Below, in pieces: positions 46,522 to 57,756 of a stretch of DNA of 64,000 nt (positions are counted from its first letter, which is position 1; each line of letters begins with the position of its first letter). Made by a program: the position numbers and the translations under genes. A model generated the notes under the pieces. That model searched no databases, was not told where the DNA came from, and saw only the letters and a list, made by a program, of their open reading frames with translations. The DNA is from Ottelia alismoides (lineage: Eukaryota; Streptophyta; Magnoliopsida; Alismatales; Hydrocharitaceae), in contig JAZKJV010010627.1 of NCBI GenBank assembly GCA_037367405.1, positions 310,001-374,000 of the forward strand, given 5' to 3'.

Positions 46522-46738
46522 GACCAAAAATAGAGATGAGATCATCTAAAGCCACAAAATATTTTTGAGGGTATTTTTAAGGTTATAAATACCACGAATT
46601 TTAGTTTTGCCATTTTTTGTGATTTTTAATTTATTCAAGACTCTAATAATTACAGGACTTTGTCTGGTTTTTATTGGCACAAATTTAAGCAAGGGGGTTA
46701 ATAATGGGAAATTATGATGATGAAATTGGGTTTCATCA

Positions 46739-47043
46739 TGGTTTCACAAGTTCATCTTGGAACTTGGCATAGTTTCATCTCATACAACCATCACTCTACT
46801 CTGGTATAACACAAGAGCCATAGCTCAGGCAAAGGAACCCAGATGGCATCAGAAGAGCAAGCACATGGAAAAGAAATACCACATCATTCGGGAGATTCAA
46901 AAGCATGGTGACATCATCATCACCAAGGTGGCCTCTACCGACAATGTTATTGATCCCCTTACCAATCCTTTGACGCAAAAGATTTTCGACCATCATGTAA
47001 TGAGCATGGGTTTAAGATTGTACCTGAATGGTTCTGAGAGCTA
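46739..47043 (+). pseudogene. Second copia copy: RNase H, last part
   Basis: Continues from 37583: FHKFILELG, then NTRAIAQAKEPRWHQKSKH, IIREIQKHGDIIITK and HHVMSMGL. It is 80-90% like the end of the first copia by eye. The CDN catalytic site reads WYN (Cys to Trp, Asp to Tyr), and the end is frameshifted (LYLNGSES). A CTAGTGGGAGAT polypurine tract follows. Confidence 0.9.
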
Positions 47044-47052
47044 GTGGGAGAT
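47041..47052 (+). other. Polypurine tract of the second copia copy
   Basis: CTAGTGGGAGAT before TGTTAG. Same string as in the first copia (13416-13428, minus). Confidence 0.85.
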
Positions 47053-49579
47053 TGTTAGCCATGTGAGCCCAGGGCGAATCGTTTCTACAATAAATAATAT
47101 TGTAATATTTGATATATCAATAAAGGTTATTGGTTTATCTCACTCCTTATTTGATACTAAATGAATGAATGCACGTATAAGGTATTGTAGTACAATTAGA
47201 GTTATGTACTGTAGCCATCTTAATAATCATACAGTCTTTGGTTCAATGGCTGAATCATAAAGGCTGGTGCTTGGATGATATCTAAAGATTCGGATTGAGG
47301 ACTCATCAAGCATCGTCAAATGGTTTTTAAGATATGATCTAGAACCTAAGAAAGAAATGGCAATCCTTCTCTAAAGGTTGATATCTGACCGACCTCTTTG
47401 ATGAAGGTACTTTGCATAAGAATAAAGAATTGGAGGTGTCATATAAGTTAGGTCAAAGAGTTGACGTAACGAGATCGAGAAACCACGACCTATGTCGTAT
47501 GTTGTCATGATATAGGCACGCATCCTCTGACCGGAGACAGATGTATTATTATATGTTTGAGTATGTACATTAGGCAGACCATCAAGTTAATGACCTAATC
47601 AAGCTCTATATACTAGTGAGCTAGTGCGCATACGAGGGTATATAAGTATTATGATCTCTCAAAGGGATCATACAGGTTCACTATTGAATCAGAAGACATG
47701 TGCTCGCTAATGAGGTATTGGGACCGATCAAATTCCATGCATGATCGTCTTGCTTTGGAAGCATGACAAGAATTTGTAGGTATGATATATGTTTTTGGAA
47801 GCATATGATCGATACTCACTCCCAATGATCAAATGAGAAACTTAATGATAAAACCATGAAGAAGACGGCCTAAATGTGATCTAAAACTTCATGTTTATTC
47901 TAGATCTTCTAGTATGCAGGATGTATAGGTATTGGAAATACTCGAGGGTGATGTAATCGTAAATGATTATATAACCATGGCACTTCCATTATGAGGGAGT
48001 GATGAAACAGGCTTGGATTTTAGTGACTCCTCTCAAAAGACTAAGCAATCTAATCCTAGTCCAAATGTTGGACATTGATATGAATGTGATTTGGATGCAA
48101 TGAAAAGATTAGATTCATCTCGAGATCTAGATTTGAGATATGATCTCAATCTAAGTCATTATACATGGAATATACAATCGTCATGTCCTTATCTCCAAGT
48201 ATCCGCGGAGAAAGCACATAATTCTTGAAAGAATTCAAGAATAATTCCATTATTAATAATATATCTGAGCATTAGGAAAATAATTATTAAATGTGATTTA
48301 GTTATCATAAATAATACGGATGTGTTTCATATTATGTGGATACATGAGAATAGACATCCAAGATAATTAAATATGATTTAATTATCAAGGATATGATTAA
48401 TGTGGATAGCGTTATCCATAAAAATCATAAATACTATAAATGTGACTTATAATATGTTGGAGAGATTTAATTGTAAATAATATTTACAAATTAATTATTG
48501 ATGTGAATTGGATTCACATTTAAGAATTAATTTGTAAATGCAATTTACATTTTATATTGAATGTATGAATATGATTTATAATTGTCAGTAGCATGATTGA
48601 AATTATCATAAAATAATTTGGAATTATTTTTTTGAATAATTTTGCAACAAAAGTTGTTGCACGTATGGAATATATGTTGAAATATGAGATCTCAACGTAT
48701 TTGGGATGAAAGAGCCTCCTTTCCATATAGAGGAGACAACCACCTTGAGATCTTCAACTTGGTGGTCGTCCGCCCTATGTATGGAAGGAGTCTTACCCTC
48801 CTTCTAAGTTATTTCGTGTTTGTTACTTTGATTTAAATTGAATTATATCGATGGATCTTCAATATATAGAATTTATTTTGAAGCAACTATTTATTGTTGC
48901 AAATTTTATGCAACAAAATCAAGGACATTTATTGAAAGCACAAAATCATATACACCATTGATTTTTTGTGCACATGGATTGGGATCCATGGACATTCAAT
49001 AAGTAATAAAAGAAATGTTAACCCTATCTCTTTGTTTTAACAACAAAAATTGTAAGAGCAATCTCCCTCTATTCTCTACGTGCCCCATCTCTCTCTCTCT
49101 CAATTGTGGTCGTCCACATATTAACCTAGAGAGCCTCATCGTCGTCGTCACACCATTGTGTTGTCGGATTGACTGCTCATGGATCTCAGTCTTCTTCGAT
49201 GCTCCTTGCTCGTGAAGAAGGCATAGGATTTCATGAGACAAAATCAGGAGATTCATCGCTCGAATTTTCGACTTTGATTGCGAGAAGCATGCATCTCATC
49301 CATGCTCCCCAAGTGCGACCTTCGTCGGATCGGACTTGAGACAGAGGTTTCTTACTTTAGAGACAAGGGATCACAATCACGCTCCAAGAGATATTCCTAT
49401 AAATCAGTTGTGATCTTGATGAAATTATTTGAGAAGTGCTCTCGAATCATGTGGTTTCATCTATATAAAATTATTTAATTTCCACTACCTCAAGAAACTA
49501 GTATGACTAGTCACTCTTAGTCGCATGCAATATGATCTTCACTCTTTCGTGATGCTCTATGGCCCAAACCCAGCCTTCA
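47053..49579 (+). repeat. 3' LTR of the second copia copy
   Basis: Starts TGTTAGCCATGTGAGCC and ends CAGCCTTCA. 2527 bp, against 2524 and about 2534 in the first copia, and alignable to them along its length although clearly more diverged. TATCC follows at 49580 and may be one half of its target duplication; the other half is not in the window. Confidence 0.85.
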
Positions 49580-50915
49580 TATCCACACTAAAGAAAATCC
49601 AAAAAATAAAGAAAATCAAAAATATCAAAAACAGAATAAAAGTCAAGGTTGGGCTGAGAAAGCTAAGGAGAAAGTTGCACCATCGTGTGATTTAGTGCCA
49701 ATCAACAGAGTCAAATTTCTTATTTTTATTTCTCCACCTGTATTGGATGATTGTACCCATTGTAGTCCTCCTATTATACAAGATGATTTAGTTGTAAATA
49801 AGAACAATGCTTTTCAGTCTGTATATATTCCTTTTTCTGATGCAATGAAAAAATCCAAAAAATAGAAAATTAAAATAACATTGTCTGAACATGCCATTGT
49901 TGAGATCTTAAAAACATTTTTCTTGAGATGCCTTTATTGAAAGCTGTGGAAGACAGGACTTATGTTAATAAAGGACTGAAAGAGGCATGTACCTCAAAGC
50001 ATCAACCCCCAAAAAATAGACGCAGCAAATCAGAGAAGCACCTCCTTACCTGGATATTGTGAATGCGACCAGTGACCTCCCAATAAAGAAGAATGACAAG
50101 GGAGCATCTTTAATCGAGTGTGAAATTTTTGATAATATTTTTGAGCGAACTTTGCTTTATATCGGTTCCTCCATAAACCTTATGTCGTCATCATTAGTTC
50201 AAGAATTCAAGCCGGGTCTGCTTAAACCCATACGCTTGATCCTTCAGTTTATTGATCGATCCATGACATGAAATTCCTAGTGTACTTAGTTGTCATGGAT
50301 ATGGATTCCCATGCACCGTTACTCTAGACCCTGATTATCCTTAGTCGGTCGTTCCTTCGAACAACTAAAACGGTAGTTGATTTTAGGTCTAGAAAGATCA
50401 TGTTCTATTCCTACAGTAAGAAGGTCACCATGGACATGATAACCGAGTCAAAAGCCGAAAAAAGCACATCTGAGAGAAGAGAGCTGGAACCGACTGTAGA
50501 AAACTATGATGTTATTGAGCAGATCATAGAACCATGCATTTCACTATATGATACTTTGACACGGGAAATCCTCTTCCCAAGGGAGAACCTGGACAACATA
50601 GTCCATTCTTTCTCCGTTACCATGGAGGTTAATTCTGAAGCACTAATCGAGCTATTCGAAGAAGATTCATGCCAAACCGAATAATAAGAAATCATTATAG
50701 ATATGTTTGGTACATTAATGTTTGAGTCAAGAGTGACAGAGGTGAGAAACACCTTATCATTAGCAAATCATGCACCAACCAGTTCAGTTTCTAAAGTGTC
50801 TGAGAAGCCGACTCAAAATGCACCAGAATTAAAACTGCTTCCGAGAGATCTAAAGTATGCTTTCCTTATGAGTGAGTGATTGTTCCTGGTTGTTAGGTTT
50901 TAGGAAAATGTGTGT
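49580..50915 (+). pseudogene. Broken Athila-type gag end, protease and RT start
   Basis: Plus strand. A Lys/Asn/Gln-rich stretch (49590-49680) is followed by FQSVYIPFSDAMKKSKK (about 49815). A protease-like part (50059-50271) reads ERTLLYIGSSINLMSSS where functional relatives have an Asp-(Leu/Ile)-Gly-Ala-Ser site, so the catalytic Asp is Tyr. Then a LILGRPFL-like strand (LSRSFLRTTKTVVDF, about 50335-50380), and ELKLLPRDLKYAFL (about 50826-50867), a string that marks the start of RT in Athila/Tat elements. Several frame changes and stops. It ends at about 50915, where a LARD-type LTR begins. Confidence 0.8.
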
Positions 50916-50925
50916 GTGTATCGTG

Positions 50926-53470
50926 TGACGTCGTAACCAAAAATCGACCCAAACAAACTTTATTTTTTCTAACAAAGAGAACAAATGCAATTTATTTTAC
51001 CTAATATAGCAAATAAGATCGAACTCAACGAGGCAACAATATCCGGGGGTCAATTTATTATTGCTAATTAATAAAGAATTTTTCTTTTCTTTTTCTTTTT
51101 GTATTTTTATGTCATTTAACGCTTTCGTATTTTTTTATGGATTTTTATTATTTTATTTTTTTTATATTTTATAATTTTTTACTTTTAATTACTTTTCAAT
51201 TTTACAAATTTTTATATTTTTTATTTTTAAAGAAAATAATTTATAAAGGACATATATACAAATGAGAAATACAAATTTTTATATTTTTCAAATATATAAA
51301 AAATAATAAAAAATGAAGAAATAAAATCTTTTGTGTTTTATATACTTTCTACTATTTTTATGATTTTTATGTAATTTTTATATTTTATATAGATTTTATA
51401 AAGAATAAAAACTGAAAATAATGAGTAAAGTGAAATTAAGCTACTGCATTTATCTTTTTAAAATATAAAATGAAATCAAATCCATTGGAAACTCTTTTTA
51501 AATAAAAATATATTTATTAAGTTTTAAAACAAGCGTAATTATGTATTTTTTTGAATTTTCTAAGACTACAAAGATTTTATGGTTTTCTTTATTTTTTTAT
51601 TTTATAGTTTTCTGGAAATATTTTGTATGAAAGTTGTACAAGTGATAGAATATGGTAAAAGCAATCTACTATATTTTTATATTTTTTTCAAAAAAAATAA
51701 AAATTTTATGAATTTTTAAAATCAAACAAAAAATAAAAGAAGTTTTTGAATTTTTAAAAATAACAAATAAATGAAATTTTTAAAATAAAAATTACTAGAG
51801 TTAAAAAAATCAATAGGAACTTAATCTATTTTTAGGGTTTTTTAGAGTTATTTAGATAATTATTAGAATTAATTAATAAACATAATAATGTAGAGAAAGG
51901 ACTAATATGAAATTATTTAAAGTCTATTGACTAATTAATAACAAGTAAAAGAAATGTGAGATAGATAATACAAAATGTCCAAGTCTTCACGTGTCTCATC
52001 ACGTGAATCTACAATTGAAGGATTTATTTGCAAATATTAAAGAATCCGGATCAAATAACAACAATAATCTACAAGGAATTTTAATGCAATTTTCTCAAGA
52101 AACGGTTGCTGGCGCACGTGAGTTCAGATTTGAAGGAATTAAACATAAAATGATAAAAAGACAAGGAAAAGAGTGCAATTGTTCAAACAACCACGCATTG
52201 ACACATTACCACTTGTACTTATTTACAAGTAGCTAAAACTGTAGGGGATGAAGTGTAAAATCACCAATGAAATGTGCCGTGTACGCGGAAGGCAGACAGT
52301 TGAGATGCGACATTTATGATCTGATATGATGGTCGACTTTTAGGGGTGAATGGACGACCCAGATGCAATTTAGGATGCTTTGTTCTTGATATAACAGAGG
52401 AGAAGTCTATTGGAATAAAAACCTTAAGGCAACTCCCAGTGAGATGCAATCAGCTTGATCCTATCTCTCCTCACTCTTATTGGGTTCCTTATGGCTTCAA
52501 AAGCCTCATGATGACATTCGGCGTTGAATGGAAGCAATGATCATGTCTAAGTCCCACTGATCAGGGACTTGGAGCTCGAGCTCCGATGCAGGTGAAACTC
52601 GACCCCCATGTCTCGAATTCAACTCCAGATTTTAGCCATGTCCCCTACAAAATTATTCACTACTTGAAAGGGCTCTTTGGTTGGAATTATTAATAAAAAT
52701 TAAAGAGAAATGGTCAGTGAATGCTTAGATCTCTTTGTAGATGGAGGAACGAGATTAAATTCTCATATCAATGAAATATTTGGTGATTAGAGTGCGTGAA
52801 GATGATGGAGAAATTATTTATGATGTGTATGGGAAGATTGAAACAGGTTAAAAAACAAAGATGACCTTCGATCTGGAGGATCGAAGGTTGATAAAAAATC
52901 TACTAATCTAACTAGAAATCAAACTAAATACGATGAACTAAAATGCAAAATGAAAAGGAAACTAATCTAAGATTGCCTACAGTGAAGATGCGAAGGTCCT
53001 GGCCTCAATCCGATTGTGAAATGTCAGAGAAGCTTGACTCATCGGAGAGCTTCAGTGGCAGATTGGATCGCATCAATCTTCGATCTACTCGTGCTCCTGC
53101 ATGTTGGAGGGGTAGCTACTATAACCATCTATCCTCACACGGCTCAAATTCGGGGGGGGGGGGGATCAGATAAAGACGGATTGGGAGAATCAAAGGCCAG
53201 GAGCACTTATTTATAGATCTAGAGACTTGTGAAATTTAAAACCAGGGGGCACAAACTACGGTGAAAATAAGAGAAAATTTATTCATGTGTGGGTGAGACT
53301 TAATTGGGTAATCGAAGGGTGAAGAAATCGGGTCCTAAAGAGAAACAAAGTAGGTAAGAAAAATCGGAGAAGTAAGGAGGTTCAAGATTTTATTCGGGCA
53401 AGAGGATAAATGGATCAGTTGGGTCAACAAACCTGGGTCCACCAATCAGGATGCAAAGTCCGGGTAATGG
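50926..53470 (-). repeat. LARD-like LTR, minus orientation, right end unclear
   Basis: The TGACGTCGTAACCAAAAATCGACCC edge resembles the TGACGATCCGCAAAATCGGCCC edge of LARD 2. An 'aagatcgaactcaacgaggcaac' block follows at about 51018, as in LARD 2 ('aaggtcgaactcagagacac'). Then come a very AT-rich block (51070-51960), 'aatgcaattttctc' with CACGTG sites (51990, 52113), and 'gtccaccaatcagg' (53437) like the 'gcccaatcag' of LARD 2. I could not find the terminal TGATGA palindrome, so the right border is a guess. A 13-base G run lies at 53152-53164. Short frames at 52261-52540 have no recognisable domain. Confidence 0.5.
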
Positions 53471-54654
53471 CAAACACTATATGATAAAATAGTTAAATAA
53501 ATCAAAAATAAATAAAATGAATTTAAATTAAAAAGGTTTCAAAATAAATAACGTTTATAAATAAATAAGTTAATTTTTGGTGATTTTTAATAAATTAGAT
53601 AGATTAATGTATAAGGTTAAAATAAATAAAAACATTTATTTATAGGTATAAAATACATATATATATATAGAATATACATGTTTTTAATTAATTATTTTTA
53701 TAAAAATATACGTTATTTTATATTTTATTTATTTACCGAATAATTAGAAGATTATATATATATATTATTTTATTTTTATAATTTTTATTTAATGGGTTAA
53801 ATAAATAGGTTTCTGTACAATATATGCATATTATACATGTGGTATAAATATAATTATTTTATTTTTGATTATTTTCAATTTTATTAATTTTATTTATATT
53901 TTGTATAAATAAAATAAAATATGAAAAAATATTAAAAATACAATATGTGAAAAAGAATACAAATATAAATATAAATACATACAATATAGACAACTATGTA
54001 CAATAGCACTCCAAAAAGTTGACTTTAACATCTAACTCCAATTTTTATGAAACAATCTTCATTTTAAAGCGTATTTAATTTTGAACACAATGAAAGTGAG
54101 TTTGGTTTATTTTGAGCCTGTATGGAGTAGATATTGGTCTTTCAATTTTTGCTTTACGGATTTTTCAGAGTATTGTCTATTTTGTTCTGAACAAGGTTTA
54201 TTTTGCAATTATTTGAGATTGAATTAGTGATAAATAAAATAGTAGAAGACGGGGAAAATAATGAGGGCTAACTCCACAATAGTAGAAGATAGGGAAAATA
54301 GATTAATTAATCAAACAACTATTCCTAAAGATCTAATGGCTCATTCCATAAGATGTAAAATGAAAAGAAGTTGGTAAACAAAATCACGGAAAACAAATAG
54401 AAACAAAGGGAAAAAAATAAGGAGGGATAAACATTAAAATGCGATGAAAATGCAGAAAATCGATCAAGTCCCCCAAGTAAAGAATCACTTGGTGAAATGG
54501 GTCCAAGTTCGGGACATGTATTATTAAAAGTTTAATAAATAAATCTTTCTCTCACAAAAATTAAACTAAATCTATGCTAAGAAGATTGTACTCGGCTTCT
54601 TGTGTCCTCTGCTACTCTCTCCTATCGGTGGACAAAGAACAAATGGTCTTCGCA
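53471..54654. other. AT-rich sequence, unassigned
   Basis: Very AT-rich to about 53995. A TA run lies near 53660. An imperfect direct repeat 'aatagtagaaga(c/t)(g/a)gggaaaata' occurs at about 54239 and 54281. No coding motif. Probably the end of the preceding LTR plus element interior, because the solo LTR at 54655 inserted here and the primer site at 57737 lies beyond it. Confidence 0.45.
54650..54654. repeat. Target site duplication TCGCA (left; right copy 57550-57554)
   Basis: Exact 5-bp repeat at both edges of the 2895-bp solo LTR. Confidence 0.93.
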
Positions 54655-57549
54655 TGTGATGCCCCTAGGATCCGGGTACTCGGCAAACCAATCCACGCAC
54701 ATACATTCCACATTTGAATACTAATGACATACACATAAGCAGGAGAAATAACACAATTACTGAAATATAAAAATTTTCTTTTTCCATTCATGACCTGTTC
54801 ATAATCACATTTCATTGATCATTCCATGTCCACAAAATATACATGTAAGCATAAATAACATGTCCACAATTATACATATTACATGCCATGTCTCTCAACA
54901 AAAATGATACAAGTAAAGAAGGATAGTAAAACTACTGACAACTATACCACAAAAAGTGTCGTGACGCTGCACAAAATGTGGTGGTGCCTCCAACAATCAC
55001 TGCTGCGAACCTGCGGATCCACACGTAGGTACGTTATGAGCAAAGTTGCCCAATACGATTTAAACAAACTACACGACAAGAAATGCACGATAAATGTGTG
55101 CAAAAGAGAAAGAAACAGGGTAATTGATCTCACAAAGAATTACATTTTTACTTTTATTATTTGATATGGATATGGATACGAATAACCAAGCTTCGTGGAT
55201 AGTCTGTGGTCTTGGTCTAGATGAGACCTCACAATATGACTCTAAGGTAAAAGAAAACACCTTAGGGTTGGGGTGCCTCCGTAGGCATGCGGTGGGGTAT
55301 AATGCATCCTAACTAAGTTCCCAACACGTCCACTTAGCTTCACTTCCCAATGATACTTCCGATTCACAAATTAGATTCCAACCCGCAAATCATCGCAAGA
55401 ATTCGATCCTCCTTATACACAGGAGATTCACGTCCCATCACCAACTTCATTAACCATGTTTTCCCGGAACTCCCCTCTTAGTGTTCCCACTCAGAATACC
55501 AACTAATGTGGCCTACACTAGTTAGTACAGGAGTGTTAACTCTAAGTGAACAAGCGAAGCACTAGCCGACCAACCATGAATACTTGGCCCACGCTCGAGC
55601 ACTGGGCTAAAGCACGCAAGTGTCGAGGCCAACACCGTCAGATTAGCACCTCGGTGTGCCAAGCAACATGTCCCCCAACCATCGCAGCTACAGTAGCAGT
55701 TGGGATCGCGATCATCTAGGCTTCTACCCGGGGCCTCCAAGGATGCATGCCCCTCCCTTGGCGGCAACTACTCCGTCTACCCGATCGTCATAAAATGTCC
55801 CAAGGATATTAGGCCCATCGGGACACCTCTCCATTCCATGAAAGAATCACTAAGTATAGTAACACTCCCATTTTCAATATTAACTAATGTAACTTAGTTT
55901 CCAACTTTCAAGATATGCGAGCAACTTCCATTAGGACTATTGTAAGAGAATGCCCCTAATCACTAAAAGTCTATTATTACAAGATAAGATGGCATCTACC
56001 GGTGATACATAGAAGATGACAAAGTTATTTAAAGTTGTTGAAACCTCCTGGGTTTCTAATTTTATAGCCACGAGAAGGATATTGAAATAAGGCAACCCGG
56101 TAGATTGTAAATAGAATTAAATAGACTGTTTGCGACGCCCCCAACAAGAATATAGACTAACAAAACTTCATAAAGTATAAGCCATGCGTTTTTGAGATAC
56201 AATCAACGGATCCTCTTTTTGAGGGAAAGTATGGTGGAACTTTTGGCACTTTTACAAGGCCCTGTGAACATGTCTCTTGAGGTCTTCACAATGCACCTAT
56301 ATCCAGTCCAACTGGTGTCCAACCATTTATGTCTTAGTTTTAAGAAAGAATTTCCAGGATTACTGTGGAGGAGGGATACTAAGTTGATGTAATTCTCGAC
56401 AATATGTGACCCTAAGTTGAGCCTTGGTTACTAAACGTCCCCAATTCAAGAAGCAACCCACGTTCTCTCTCATTCTAATGCCAGTAACAATAACACCATT
56501 TGGTAATAGTTCGGTGTTGTTTCCAGTGCATTCCTAAAAAAACCTTGCTTGGATTAAGAAATAGCTATGCATTTCCAGTTCTATGCACAACACCAAATCC
56601 ATGTAAATGTGGCATTCCAGTTGAACTACGCTTCTAGAGCCCTTGATTTCAGATCCACATATGGCAAAGAATTAGAATCATGTCGAGGAAAAAATTCCTA
56701 ATTAATAAGCACTGAGATGGTAAAGGGTTCAGATTTCCTTTACAGTATGTAGACACTTGACTCTCAGAGCCTGTGAACTTCTCCAAGTACTCGGAAGTTT
56801 CAAAAATTTCTAGTTGCAGATGGTGAAATTTCTGTAGTGCTATTACTGGATTTACAGTATGATTCAACCGTATGTTCATTCGGGATAATACAAATCCATA
56901 GTAGTCTATTTTATCACCATCCCAACACAGGAACAACCAGCCATTTTAGGTCCTTACAGAGAACCATGGGATATGGACGAGGCTTCGCGAGGCTGTGCAA
57001 ACATGCAAGTTCAAGAAAATGCAAACATCGTGAGCACATGAGTATTCTCTATAACTCTATGGTATTTTCAAGCACACAATTGCGATGAAAATGTATGGAA
57101 ACCGCAGCAAGAGGGAGGGGACGTCGTACCTTCTCTACACGAGCACGGCTTCGGATCGCCGATCCAAGGTGCTCCGGCGGCCCTTGGTGAAGGAGAGGGG
57201 AGAGGAATGGAGGAGGGGAGAGCTGGAGGTCGAGAGAAAGAGAGGTTGGGCGATTGGGGCGAGGTTAGCGAAGGGAGGGAGGGCGGAATATACGGGTCCG
57301 ACCCGGATTCGGATCCGGGTTCGGATCTGAAAGTGATTTGTACCCCTCCTTGCTAAAATGATCATAACTTGAGCTCCCGAAGTCGGATTTTAACGTTCTA
57401 GGACTCGTTGGAAAGCTATCGACGAGCCCTATGCAATGGACTTATTACTTGAATTTTTTGATCACTGGACAAGTACAGATTTTACAATCAAGTCCAAACT
57501 CAGTAAAGATTTGCGTTTTAGTCCCTGTTCGGGTTTCGGGGGTTTCACA
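54655..57549 (+). mobile_element. Solo LTR of a chromovirus-like gypsy family
   Basis: Begins TGTGATGCCCCTAGG and ends GGGGGTTTCACA. 2895 bp, flanked on both sides by TCGCA (54650-54654, 57550-57554). Near the 3' end the 'cataacttgagctcccgaagtcggatttt...ggaaagctatcgacga' text is a pattern I know from plant gypsy LTRs. A GC-rich purine stretch (57100-57290) precedes it. A segment at 55195-55330 recurs at 61500-61640. No coding motif; open frames inside are short. Confidence 0.88.
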
Positions 57550-57554
57550 TCGCA

Positions 57555-57736
57555 GCTCTCGAGTGCATAGAAATTCTAAAAAAATCCTTCCTCGATGGGA
57601 GGGCTCCCACATCAAATTCAAATAAGAAAATGGTCAGAATATTCTCAGATAAAAGTAGAATAAAGAGAGAAATATATAATGAAGTGGATAAAGGTGGGAT
57701 GACTAAGTGTCTACTCTATACTCTACAAATCGATGC
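57555..57736 (-). other. Interior sequence next to a primer site
   Basis: Resumes after the solo LTR and leads to the primer site. Non-coding, AT-rich. Confidence 0.5.
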
Positions 57737-57754
57737 TCCCCGGCAATGGTGCCA
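57737..57754 (-). other. tRNA-Asp type primer-binding site
   Basis: TGGCACCATTGCCGGGGA on the minus strand: 16 of 18 positions match the expected Asp site. An LTR-like sequence follows after two bases. Confidence 0.8.
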
Positions 57755-57756
57755 TT

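Larger units (their letters stand above)
37584..46738 (-). mobile_element. LARD 2: non-coding LTR retrotransposon, minus orientation
   Basis: 9155 bp with two LTRs of 2990 bp each (37584-40573, 43749-46738). On its own strand it starts TGATGAAACCCAATTTCATCA and ends GGATCGTCA. The 3175-bp interior has a tRNA-Asp type primer site at 43729-43746 and a polypurine tract next to the left LTR. No gag or pol motif was found. The interior corresponds in reverse to LARD 1 (same polypurine-like hairpins, pyrimidine tract, and GATGCTCGGGGACGAGCATAG before the tract). It is inserted in copia RNase H with duplication TGGTT. Confidence 0.95.
43749..46738 (-). repeat. 5' LTR of LARD 2
   Basis: 2990 bp, aligning along its length with 37584-40573. 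Terminal palindrome at 46718-46738, TATA box at 45727, hairpin at 46477. Open frames (for example 44910-45374 and 45504-45878) are copies of frames in the other LTR. Confidence 0.95.

Noticed and set aside
52261..52540. Short frames 52261-52449 (-) and 52346-52540 (+) as a possible small gene
   Set aside because: They overlap on opposite strands, have no recognisable domain and lie in LTR-like sequence.
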